NCBI GenBank assembly: GCA_963724385.1
Contig: CAVRUJ010000002.1
Coordinates: 2,009,938-2,073,937 of the forward strand
DNA length: 64,000 nucleotides
Direction: 5' to 3'
Origin: DASXQK01 sp963724385
GTDB lineage: Bacteria > Pseudomonadota > Alphaproteobacteria > Dongiales > Dongiaceae
How positions within the stretch are numbered: the first letter of the stretch is position 1; each line of letters starts with the position of its first letter. Shown here piece after piece: positions 1 to 7,401 of this stretch. The notes under the pieces are model-generated. The model did no database searches. It was not told the origin of the DNA and was given only the letters and a program-made list of their open reading frames with translations. A program made the translations under genes and the position numbers.

Positions 1-1
1 G

Positions 2-1303
2 CTGCCCAACGACTGGGTCGCGGGCCAGGTCGCGCGCCTCGACAGCGCCGAGGGCGACATCGATACGCTCATGGCCCGTATCGCCCATATCCGCACCTGG
101 ACCTATATCGCGCACAGGGCCGACTGGCTGGCCGATCCGGCGGAGTGGCAGGAACGCACCCGCGCCGTGGAGGACAAGCTGTCCGACGCGCTCCACCGGT
201 CCTTGACCCAGCGCTTCGTCGACCGGCGCCAGGCCTTGCTGTTGCGCCGGATGAAGGGCGGCGGCGCCTTGTCGGGCGTGGTGACCCGCGCGGGCGAGGT
301 GATCGTCGAGGGTCATTCGGTCGGCCAGCTCTCGGGCTTCCGTTTCGTGCCCGACGGCTCCGGCGGGGCCGAGGAGTCGCGGCCCCTGCTGGCGGCCGCC
401 CGAAGGGCGCTGACCCAGGAGATCCCGGCCCGCCTCGCCCGGCTGGAAAAGGCCGGCGAGGCGAGCTTCGCGCTCTCCCAGGCCGGGATCATCAGTTGGG
501 AAGGGGCGCCCGTGGCGCGGCTCATCGCCGGCGAAACCGTGCTCGGCCCCCGGGTCGATCCGCTGCCGAGCGACCTCATCGAAGGCGCTGAGCGCGAGCG
601 CTTGCGCCGGAGGCTGGCGCTCTGGCTGGAAGGGCATATCGCCAGGCGCCTCGCCCCGTTGAGCGCGGCGATGGCAGCACCCGCGGAGGCCGCGACCCGC
701 GGCGTGCTGTTCCAGCTGATCGAGGCCTTGGGCCTGCTGCCCCGGCGCGAGCTGGCAGCGCAGCTGCCGCTCGCCGATATCAAGGCGCTTTCCCGGCTTG
801 GCGTTCGTCTCGGCCGGGAGACGGTCTGGTTCCCGGCCCTGGCGCCGGCGGCCAGCCTCACTGGACTTCTGTGGTGCATCAAGGCGGGCCGCGCGCTGGC
901 TCCGCTGCCGACCCGCCGGCCGGCGAGCCTGGTCCGCGACCCCGCCCTGCCGGTCGAGTTCTATCACGCCGTCGGCTATCGCCTGGCCGGGCCTCTGGCG
1001 GTGCGGGCCGATGCCTTGGAGCGGCTATCCCTTGCCGCCTGGCGCCTGGCCGAGCAGGGGCCTTTCCTGGCGGTGGAGGCGCTTCGCCGCACGATCCAGT
1101 GCGATGCCGGGGCCTTGCCTGCGGTGATCGCGGCCTTGGGCTATCGCTCGGCCGAAGAAGACGGCGAGCTGCGCTTCCACCTTCCGCCCAAGGCGGCGCG
1201 CTCGGCCAGGCGCCGGCACGCCAGGCAGGGACCGCCCGCAACCGATTCGCCCTTCGCGGCGCTGAGCGCCATCAAATTCAGAGCGCCCAAGCCGCAACGA
1301 TGA
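2..1303 (+). CDS. DEAD/DEAH-type helicase, C-terminal part (5' end outside window)
   Basis: The reading frame is already open at the first base, so only the last 433 codons are seen. The visible part has no Walker motifs; those would lie upstream. It matches in character the long C-terminal region of the alphaproteobacterial helicase (MgpS-like) usually placed directly before an S4-domain gene: an early stretch with IRTWTYIAHRADWL and a helical, Arg/Ala/Leu-rich remainder ending in a basic tail. Its TGA stop overlaps the next gene's start by 4 bp (ATGA), so the two are probably translationally coupled. The family call rests on this C-terminal flavour and on gene order, not on catalytic motifs. 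Confidence 0.72.
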   Translation: MPNDWVAGQVARLDSAEGDIDTLMARIAHIRTWTYIAHRADWLADPAEWQERTRAVEDKLSDALHRSLTQRFVDRRQALLLRRMKGGGALSGVVTRAGEVIVEGHSVGQLSGFRFVPDGSGGAEESRPLLAAARRALTQEIPARLARLEKAGEASFALSQAGIISWEGAPVARLIAGETVLGPRVDPLPSDLIEGAERERLRRRLALWLEGHIARRLAPLSAAMAAPAEAATRGVLFQLIEALGLLPRRELAAQLPLADIKALSRLGVRLGRETVWFPALAPAASLTGLLWCIKAGRALAPLPTRRPASLVRDPALPVEFYHAVGYRLAGPLAVRADALERLSLAAWRLAEQGPFLAVEALRRTIQCDAGALPAVIAALGYRSAEEDGELRFHLPPKAARSARRRHARQGPPATDSPFAALSAIKFRAPKPQR

Positions 1304-1659
1304 GCGAGCCCAGCCTGCGCCTCGACAAATGGCTCTGGCATGCGCGGTTCTGCAAAAGCCGGACCTTGGCCGCCAAGCTCGCCGGCGCCGGCAAGGTCAG
1401 GATCGCCGGCGCCCCGGTGTTCAAGGCTCACCATGCGGTGAAGCCGGGCGACGTGCTGACCTTTCCGCTCGGCCCCCATATCCGCACGGTTCGCGTGCTG
1501 GCGCTGGGCGAAAGGCGCGGGCCCGCGCCGGAAGCCCGAGCGCTGTACGAGGACCTGGCGCCGCCCGCCGGGCCGAGCCAAGCGACATCCGGCGGCCCGC
1601 GGCCGACCAAGTCGGACCGACGGGCGATCGATCGCCTGCAGAACCCGGAGCGGGAGTAA
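1300..1659 (+). CDS. S4-domain RNA-binding protein, Hsp15 (HslR)-like
   Basis: The product is 119 aa. An S4 domain fills the first ~70 residues (LRLDKWLWHARFCKSR, then a conserved GKVRI stretch), which is the Hsp15 signature. Hsp15 binds 50S subunits that carry stalled nascent chains. The tail after ~residue 85 is Pro/Gly/Arg-rich and ends in a basic helix, as in alphaproteobacterial members, which are shorter than or similar to the ~130-aa enteric protein. The start is the ATG that overlaps the helicase stop (ATGA); no other in-frame start gives a full S4 domain. It is co-transcribed with the helicase upstream. Confidence 0.88.
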   Translation: MSEPSLRLDKWLWHARFCKSRTLAAKLAGAGKVRIAGAPVFKAHHAVKPGDVLTFPLGPHIRTVRVLALGERRGPAPEARALYEDLAPPAGPSQATSGGPRPTKSDRRAIDRLQNPERE

Positions 1660-1662
1660 GTC

Positions 1663-2118
1663 GTGGCACGCAGGGAGAGCGCCGCAACTGCCGAGGAGCA
1701 ACGCTACGCCGCAGCTTGGCGCGATCGGCACCGGCGAGTGAGGCTGGTGTGGTTCTCCACTCTTGCCGGAATTGCGCTTAGTGCAGTGGTCGCGATTTTC
1801 GCAACACATCTTCGAGCATTCGGCCTGTTCGCTTTGGCCGCCATTGTTTGGTTGATCCCCGGTATCTTCGCGCAGCTCCATCTCAATCAATTCAGATGTC
1901 CTCGCTGCGACGAGAATTTCTACTACGTCGCACGCAATCCCAAGAACAAGCACCTGGGGTATTGGCGTAACCGGGATGATGCGTTGCCGCGATCCCTGTC
2001 CTTCTACTTTTCTCCTCCGAACCGCCCTGGCAGCGAACGGGGTCGCTGCGCCAATTGCTTTCTGCCGGTGAACTCGCCTGGGGACCCTGATCCGCCAAGG
2101 GGACCAGACGACGGCTGA
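1663..2118 (+). CDS. Small membrane protein with zinc-ribbon cysteines, unknown function
   Basis: The product is 151 aa and starts with GTG, 3 bp after the S4 gene stop. A basic N-terminus (residues 1-28) is followed by two hydrophobic segments at about 29-48 and 51-70. Next comes a cytoplasmic-looking domain with two cysteine pairs, C79-x2-C82 and C129-x2-C132, spaced like a split zinc ribbon. Codon use is less GC-rich than in the neighbours, which suggests later acquisition. I do not recognise a named family. The tight spacing suggests co-transcription with the upstream pair, but a functional link is not shown. Confidence 0.65.
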   Translation: MARRESAATAEEQRYAAAWRDRHRRVRLVWFSTLAGIALSAVVAIFATHLRAFGLFALAAIVWLIPGIFAQLHLNQFRCPRCDENFYYVARNPKNKHLGYWRNRDDALPRSLSFYFSPPNRPGSERGRCANCFLPVNSPGDPDPPRGPDDG

Positions 2119-2163
2119 TCGGGTGGGTGCTATAGTAGGGGTGTTGCCGGGAGGGCTGAGGCC

Positions 2164-3042
2164 ATGCTGACCAAAACGCAAATCGACCAGTTCCATCGCG
2201 ACGGCTATCTCGTCGTCCCCAACGCGGTGACGGCCGAGGAGCTCGCCTCCATGCGGGCGGAGATCGCGCGCTGGGTCGAGGAAAGCCGGGGCCACAGCGA
2301 GCCTTTCGGTCCGCCCACCCTGGACGGGCGTCCCCGCTTCGACATGGGTGAGGAGCATCGCCCCGACCGGCCGGCGCTGCGCCGGGTCAACAATCCCTCG
2401 GACATCTCGCCCGCCTTCGCCCATGTCGCCTGGGAGGCGCGGGTGGCCGACATGGTCGCCGACGTCATCGGCCCGAACGTCAAGTTCCATCACTGCAAGA
2501 TCAACCTGAAGCTGCCGGGCACCAACACCGAGGTCGGCTATCACCAGGACTTCGCCTACACGCCCCACACCAACGACGACATCGTGACGGCCCTCATCTT
2601 CATCGACGAGGTGACGGCGGAGAACGGCGCGCTCATGGTCGTGCCCGGCTCCCACAAGGGACCGATCCATTCCCTGTTCGAGAACGACCGCTTCACCGGC
2701 TCGATCGAGGAGGGCACGGCGGCCGGATTGAAGGCCAAGCAGGTGCCGGCGATCGGCCCGGCAGGCAGCGTCTGCCTGATGCACACCCGGCTCTGCCACG
2801 GCTCCGAAGCCAACCGGAGCCAGCGGCCCCGCGGCCTCTATATCTGCGTCTATAGCGCGGCCGATGCCTTTCCCCTCGCCCGCAACCCCATGGCCAATCC
2901 CAACGAGGGCCGGATCGTCCGCGGCAAGGCGACGCGGTTTGCGCGCATGATGACGGGCCCGATCGAGCTGCCGGCCCAGCCCAAGATGGCCTCCTTCTTC
3001 GCGGTCCAGGGCCAGAAGAGCGCGGGCCGCGCGGCGGAGTAG
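2164..3042 (+). CDS. Phytanoyl-CoA dioxygenase (PhyH) family Fe(II)/2-oxoglutarate oxygenase
   Basis: The product is 292 aa. The facial triad is visible: H127-x-D129 in GYHQDF and a distal H212 in CHGSEAN. Arginines at 221 and 223 are placed to bind the 2-oxoglutarate carboxylate. A PGSHKG motif at about 161-166 is typical of the PhyH group. Members hydroxylate small organic substrates such as phytanoyl-CoA, ectoine or phosphonates; nothing here fixes the substrate. It stands alone, is preceded by a short gap with a GGGAGG-type ribosome site before the ATG, and is followed by a repeat element. Confidence 0.86.
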   Translation: MLTKTQIDQFHRDGYLVVPNAVTAEELASMRAEIARWVEESRGHSEPFGPPTLDGRPRFDMGEEHRPDRPALRRVNNPSDISPAFAHVAWEARVADMVADVIGPNVKFHHCKINLKLPGTNTEVGYHQDFAYTPHTNDDIVTALIFIDEVTAENGALMVVPGSHKGPIHSLFENDRFTGSIEEGTAAGLKAKQVPAIGPAGSVCLMHTRLCHGSEANRSQRPRGLYICVYSAADAFPLARNPMANPNEGRIVRGKATRFARMMTGPIELPAQPKMASFFAVQGQKSAGRAAE

Positions 3043-3053
3043 GCCACTTCTCT

Positions 3054-3248
3054 TCATGGCCGGGCGAAGACCCGGGCATCCACATTGTAGTAGCGGCGAA
3101 ACACCTTCTCCCCCGCCCCCTCGACGGGGGCGGGTTGGGGTGGGGGTGGGACACAGGCGCGATGGTGCAGTTCTGGCTCCCCCTCCCTAACCCTCCCCCG
3201 CAAGGGGGGAGGGAATCGTCCGATGGCCGAGCCTTCACCCGGCCATGA
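3054..3248. repeat. MITE-like palindromic intergenic repeat
   Basis: A 195-bp intergenic block is bounded by inverted arms TCATGGCCGGG (3054-3064) and CCCGGCCATGA (3238-3248). The match extends to 18 bp with two mismatches. Inside are two GC-rich hairpins: about 3110-3133 (CCCGCCCCC / GGGGGCGGG) and about 3190-3214 (CCCTCCCCC / GGGGGGAGGG). There is no coding potential. It lies between convergent genes (PhyH, and the ABC ATPase on the minus strand), where such repeats may also act as a bidirectional terminator. Confidence 0.6.
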
Positions 3249-3262
3249 CGAATTGCTCGCTG

Positions 3263-4006
3263 CTACAGCCTTCCCGCCTCGATGATGCGCTTCAGGAAGG
3301 CGCGGGTGCGCTCGTCCTTGGGCGCGCCGAAGATTTCGGCCGGCGGGCCCTCCTCATGGACCTTGCCGGCGAAGAGGAAGCAGATCTTGCTCGCCACCTC
3401 GCGGGCGAAGCCCATCTCGTGGGTCGCCAGCAGCATCGTCATGCCTTCGGCCGCGAGATCGCGCACGATGTTCAGGACCTCGGCGACGAGCTCGGGATCG
3501 AGGGCCGAGGTGATCTCGTCCAGCAGCATGACCATGGGGCCCATGGCGAGTGCCCGCACGATGGCGACCCGCTGCTGCTGGCCGCCGGAGAGCCGGTCGG
3601 GATAGTCCTTCGCCTTGTGCTCCAGGCCGATGCGCTTCAGCAGGGCCATGGCCTTCGCCTCGGCCTCGGCCCGGTCCTGGTGCAGCACCTGGAGCGGCGC
3701 CAGGGTCACGTTCTCCAGCACCGACATGTGGGGGAACAGGTTGAAGGCCTGGAAGACGATGCCGACATCGCGCCGGAGCGCATTCACGTCGACGCCCGGC
3801 CCGGTCATCCGGTCGCCGTGGATGCGGATCTCGCCGGACTGGATTTCCTCCAGCCCGTTGATGCAGCGCAGCAGGGTCGATTTCCCGCAGCCCGAGGGGC
3901 CGATCAGGCAGACGACCTGATGCTCCTCGACCTCGAGGCTGAGGCCGTTGAATACGACAAGGGGGCCGAAGCGCTTGTGGATGTCGCGGATTTCGATCAG
4001 GGCCAT
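3263..4006 (-). CDS. Polar amino-acid ABC transporter, ATP-binding subunit
   Basis: The product is 247 aa, the standard length for GlnQ/HisP-type ATPases. Walker A GPSGCGKST is at residues 36-44, the Q-loop at about 86, the signature LSGGQQQR at 139-146 and Walker B VMLLDE at 159-164, followed by TSALD. The HisP/GlnQ-like helical insert follows the Q-loop. It is the last gene of a three-gene minus-strand operon (binding protein, permease, ATPase) and begins 12 bp after the permease stop. The substrate is probably a polar or charged amino acid. Confidence 0.93.
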   Translation of the reverse strand: MALIEIRDIHKRFGPLVVFNGLSLEVEEHQVVCLIGPSGCGKSTLLRCINGLEEIQSGEIRIHGDRMTGPGVDVNALRRDVGIVFQAFNLFPHMSVLENVTLAPLQVLHQDRAEAEAKAMALLKRIGLEHKAKDYPDRLSGGQQQRVAIVRALAMGPMVMLLDEITSALDPELVAEVLNIVRDLAAEGMTMLLATHEMGFAREVASKICFLFAGKVHEEGPPAEIFGAPKDERTRAFLKRIIEAGRL

Positions 4007-4018
4007 GGGGGCGTTCTG

Positions 4019-5167
4019 CTAGCCGGCGCCGGCGCGCATGCGCCGCTGGTCGCGTGCGATCAGCCGGTCGACCATCCGCGCCTGGGGAATGGTGATGACG
4101 ACGAACAGCATCGCGACCGTGGTCACCGCCGACAGGTTGAAATGGTTGCTGGCGATGATCTTGGCCTGGTTGAAGGCGTCGATGGTGCCGATGACGTTGA
4201 CGAGCGCGGTATCCTTCTGCAGGCCGATGAAGTCGTTGAGCAGCGGCGGGATGATCCGGCGCACGGCCTGGGGCACGATGACGAAGCGCATGGTCTGCAT
4301 GAAGGAAAGGCCAAGCGAGCGCGCGGCGGCCGTCTGGCTCCAATGGATGCTTTCGATCCCGGCTCGGTAGACCTCGGCGACATAGGCGCCGTAGGTGAGG
4401 GTGAGCGCCAGGATGGCGAAGGTGTTCTGTGAGAAATCGTTGACGATCGGCAGGCCGGTCAGCGGAATGCCGAAGCCGATGAGGTAGATGTTGATGATCG
4501 CCGGCAGGCCGCGGAAGACGTCGACATAGAAGGTGGCGATGAGCCTGATCGGCTGGCCCGCCGGCCCGGGCGCCAGGCGCGCGATCGCGACCACGAGGCC
4601 CCAGACGAGCACCAGCACCTCGGCAACGCAGAAAATATAGACGTTGGTCCAGAAGGCATCCAGCACCAGGCCGAATGAACTGATGATGAGGGGCAGGCGG
4701 AAGAAGGTGCGGCTGACCGCCAGGTCGTTGGCGATCATGAACTGCGCGACCATCAGCAGGAGTGCCAGCGCTCCCGCAAAACCGAAAGTGATCCAGGCGA
4801 GGCTGCGCGATCTTGCCATGGCGACGCGCGCGCCAACGAGGTCGCCTTGCCCCAGTGCCGTCTTGGCGGTTCGCGCCGCCGCCAGGCTGCGGCCGGCGGG
4901 AACCAAGAGGCCGAGAAAACCGAGGCCCAGCAGCACAAGCAGGATGTCGTAGGGAAGGCTGTCGACGCCGAGGGTCTGAAGCGCCCAGCGGACCCGCCCG
5001 AGCGTCTGCCAGCCGAGGCCGATGATGATCACCCCGACAAGCAGGGAGCTGGTCGCCCAGCTGGTCGCGTCCTTGGGCGGCGCCCCGGCGTAGAAGCGGC
5101 GCTCCGTTGGGCTTCCGACGCCGGGGCCGCTTCCCTCGCCCGGCCCTCTCGCCTCGGCGGGGCTCAT
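4019..5167 (-). CDS. Polar amino-acid ABC transporter, permease subunit
   Basis: The product is 382 aa, longer than the ~220-240 aa of a minimal GlnP/HisM permease. A hydrophilic N-terminus and extra hydrophobic segments (about residues 35-165) precede the canonical permease domain in the C-terminal half. The cytoplasmic EAA-type loop is clear (AAARSLGLSFMQ followed by IVPQAVRRIIPP near residues 305-335) and contacts the ATPase. Only one permease gene is present, so the channel is probably a homodimer. The gene sits 25 bp downstream of the binding-protein gene. Confidence 0.9.
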   Translation of the reverse strand: MSPAEARGPGEGSGPGVGSPTERRFYAGAPPKDATSWATSSLLVGVIIIGLGWQTLGRVRWALQTLGVDSLPYDILLVLLGLGFLGLLVPAGRSLAAARTAKTALGQGDLVGARVAMARSRSLAWITFGFAGALALLLMVAQFMIANDLAVSRTFFRLPLIISSFGLVLDAFWTNVYIFCVAEVLVLVWGLVVAIARLAPGPAGQPIRLIATFYVDVFRGLPAIINIYLIGFGIPLTGLPIVNDFSQNTFAILALTLTYGAYVAEVYRAGIESIHWSQTAAARSLGLSFMQTMRFVIVPQAVRRIIPPLLNDFIGLQKDTALVNVIGTIDAFNQAKIIASNHFNLSAVTTVAMLFVVITIPQARMVDRLIARDQRRMRAGAG

Positions 5168-5192
5168 TGCCCGCCGAGGCTGGAGATCGTCC

Positions 5193-6059
5193 TCACTGTT
5201 GGAAGTAGGGGACTGTCGACGGATCGGCGCCCCAGGCCGCGGCCAGATATTTGGCTGAAAGCTTGGCCAGGGTGCCGTCGTCGATCAGCGCCTGGATGAT
5301 CTTGTCGAGCGTCGCTTCGTTGGCCGAGCCCTTCGGATAGAGCGCGCCATAGGTTTCGCCGGTCGAATACTGGCCGACCACGACCTGCGTGCCGTTGGAG
5401 GCGCCGGCCTGGGCAAGCACGATCGCGGTATCGGTCATGGCCACGTCAATCTGGTTGGCCGCCAGTGCCGCCCACATGCTGGGCGTATCGGGGAACTGCT
5501 TGACCTGCTGGGTCGGCTTCAGCTTGCCTGTGACGAAATCGGCACCGGTCGTCGCCTGCTGCACGCCGATCCTGAGCCCCTTGATCGAGCTGGCGTCGAC
5601 CGACGTTCCCTTCCTTACCAGGACGCCGATGTCCGAATGGAAGTAGGGAACCGAAAAGTCGACCACCTTCTTGCGCTCGTCGGTGATGGAGATCTCCGAG
5701 AGGGCGAAATCGAAATCCTTGGTCTGGCCGGCGACCAGCGCATCCCAGGCGACGTTGACGACCTTGACGGTGCTGAGCCCGGCGCGGTTGGCGATGTTCG
5801 CAGACATGCAGTATTCGTAGCCGTCCTTGATGCTGTCGGGCGTGTCGCCGTTCCACCAGCCGGGTGCGGGCAGATTGACTTCCACCGTCAGCTGGCCGGC
5901 CACAGCCGGGGTCATGGGGATCGAGCCCTTCTGGCCGGTCAGTTCGCAATTGCCGATCATGTCGGCGCTGGCGGCCTGCGCGAAGGCGAGGGTGACGAGA
6001 GCAGCGGCGAAGCCGACGCAAGCGAGCCTGCCGCTGAGCGAAGCGGGGTTGTACTTCAC
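5193..6059 (-). CDS. Amino-acid ABC transporter, periplasmic substrate-binding protein
   Basis: The product is 288 aa with a family 3 solute-binding fold. The chosen start is GTG at 6059, because AAGGAGG lies 9 bases upstream and a proper signal peptide then follows (hydrophobic core GFAAALVTLAFAQ, cleavage near AASA|D). Landmarks are VAWDALVAGQTKDFDFALSE and the later DTAIVLAQAG segment, typical of cystine/polar amino-acid binding proteins. It is first in the operon and so probably the most highly expressed subunit. Longer upstream in-frame codons run into the transposase remnant and are not used. Confidence 0.9.
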   Translation of the reverse strand: MKYNPASLSGRLACVGFAAALVTLAFAQAASADMIGNCELTGQKGSIPMTPAVAGQLTVEVNLPAPGWWNGDTPDSIKDGYEYCMSANIANRAGLSTVKVVNVAWDALVAGQTKDFDFALSEISITDERKKVVDFSVPYFHSDIGVLVRKGTSVDASSIKGLRIGVQQATTGADFVTGKLKPTQQVKQFPDTPSMWAALAANQIDVAMTDTAIVLAQAGASNGTQVVVGQYSTGETYGALYPKGSANEATLDKIIQALIDDGTLAKLSAKYLAAAWGADPSTVPYFQQ

Positions 6060-6150
6060 GGGATGAAGCCTCCTTATGCTGGCAAGTTTATCCTTCCCGC
6101 CATTTGAGGCCGGACACCGCCCAAAAGACAAGGCCTGTTCCGCATGCCCG

Positions 6151-6291
6151 GTTGAGCGCGGCATGGTCGGGACGTTGCACGAGGTCAGCCGGAAATGCGT
6201 TCCGCTCTATGTGGCTGAGTTCCAATTCCGGTATAACAACCGGGAGAACGAGGGCATTTTCGGGGAAGCGATCAGAGCGTGCAGAAATTAA
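6151..6291 (+). pseudogene. 3' remnant of an IS1595 (ISXO2-like) transposase
   Basis: The frame ends RGMVGTLHEVSRK, then YVAEFQFRYNNREN and IFGEAIRAC before a TAA. This is the C-terminal signature of ISXO2-like transposases, where the real protein reads GxxHxVSxKY. Nothing upstream of about 6151 continues the transposase, so only the last ~46 codons survive. The divergent amino-acid transporter operon begins about 90 bp to the left, so the insertion or its decay brought this tail next to that promoter. It is a different IS1595 branch from the intact transposase at 20995-21975. Confidence 0.72.
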
Positions 6292-7157
6292 TTTGGGTGG
6301 CAATTGCTTTCTTAGTATTAGTCTTGCTCGGCGAAGGTCTGGTCGCCCTTGGTTCCCCCATGGTTGGCGCATGCGATAGCGGTAGCCAGCAAGGAGCCCC
6401 CCATTACGGCAAGGAGCGCTATCCCTCTCTTCGTGTAGTCGCATGGGGGGATGCGAGGCGCGGTCTCAGCTGTGTTGGTCGCTGGGCTGATGCCAACCAT
6501 GACGACATTGCCGCTGCCTCTACCTTCGTGATCGCGGTCTTCACATTTACTCTGTGGCGATCCACTAGGAAGCTCGGCATTGACGGTCAGAAGCAGATGC
6601 GTCTGCTGCGGAAATCTATCTGGGTTTCGGCCCAAAGTGCGAAGGCAACGCGACGGTTGGCTGGGATTGCCAATGACACACTGGTTAATGCTGAGCGTCC
6701 ATATATCTATGCCTTCGGCGTCTATAAATTCATAGTCGATAAGGCTGTAGTCGGTGGATACACCCCGTTTATTCGCTATTCCGTGGCCAACTACGGGAAG
6801 ACACCGGGAGTTATCGAGGAAGTGCTGGCGGGGATCAGCACAAGTGCCCTTGGTAGACCCAAAGACCTTTTACACCCGGAAGGAACACATTGGCTCGTGC
6901 GTCATCCCGTTTTTGCCCCTGCCGAGAGACGAGACGACATCGATGAAACGTTGCCCGGCGGTATCCCCACAAAGCCGAGTACGACAGAGGAAATCATTCT
7001 GGACGTGCCCGACAACGAAGACCTGTTTTTCTGGATCATAATTCGCTATCGCGGGCCGTTCAGCCGGGGCCATGAAACAAGCGCATGCTGGCGGCTCGAC
7101 CAGCTGAACAACCGCTTTGCTCAACTGAACGACCCCGCATACAACTACGAACGATAA
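6279..7157 (+). CDS. Membrane-anchored protein of unknown function
   Basis: The open frame encodes 292 aa from a GTG that lies inside the tail of the transposase remnant. A first hydrophobic segment covers residues 3-28. A poorly structured stretch follows, then WADANHDDIAAASTFVIAVFTFTLW at ~88-112, which resembles the single membrane anchor of many alphaproteobacterial hypothetical proteins, and a C-terminal beta-rich domain containing ERPYIYAFGV. The true start may lie further in. Base composition is clearly lower in GC than the flanks, suggesting acquisition. The function is not recognisable. Confidence 0.55.
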   Translation: MQKLIWVAIAFLVLVLLGEGLVALGSPMVGACDSGSQQGAPHYGKERYPSLRVVAWGDARRGLSCVGRWADANHDDIAAASTFVIAVFTFTLWRSTRKLGIDGQKQMRLLRKSIWVSAQSAKATRRLAGIANDTLVNAERPYIYAFGVYKFIVDKAVVGGYTPFIRYSVANYGKTPGVIEEVLAGISTSALGRPKDLLHPEGTHWLVRHPVFAPAERRDDIDETLPGGIPTKPSTTEEIILDVPDNEDLFFWIIIRYRGPFSRGHETSACWRLDQLNNRFAQLNDPAYNYER

Positions 7158-7363
7158 AATCGCGCTGGCGTGTCGGAGGGTCACTTATCCCCTCCCTGGT
7201 CTGACAGTCCGTCAAAGAGACCATGGTCGCCCTGGTCCAATAGCTACAATCAAGCGATTGAAATGAAACAGATTTGTAACGCCGCTCCCGTTGGTTCGCC
7301 CCGTTCCTGTGAGTAACTTTCGCCGATCTGGACTTGCCAAACTGCCCCCGGTTCGGGTAGTCT

Positions 7364-7381
7364 ATTGAATGAACATTCAAT
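7364..7381. promoter_or_regulatory. Operator-like perfect palindrome upstream of the Rieske gene
   Basis: ATTGAATGAACATTCAAT is a perfect 7-4-7 inverted repeat. Its size and symmetry fit a TetR-family operator. One possible start codon of the downstream gene (ATG at 7369) lies inside it, which favours the in-frame ATG at 7402 as the real start. No regulator gene is adjacent, so the repressor would act in trans. Confidence 0.55.
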
Positions 7382-7401
7382 CAATATCGGAAACCGAAAC
7401 C

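Noticed and set aside
1141..3057. 638-codon open frame on the minus strand
   Set aside because: Antisense to the S4, membrane and PhyH genes. Low-complexity Arg/Gly/His-rich translation, typical of shadow frames in GC-rich DNA.
6088..6635. Minus-strand open frames opposite the orphan gene at 6279
   Set aside because: No ribosome site or family features. The plus-strand frame is longer, and the transposase remnant explains the left part.
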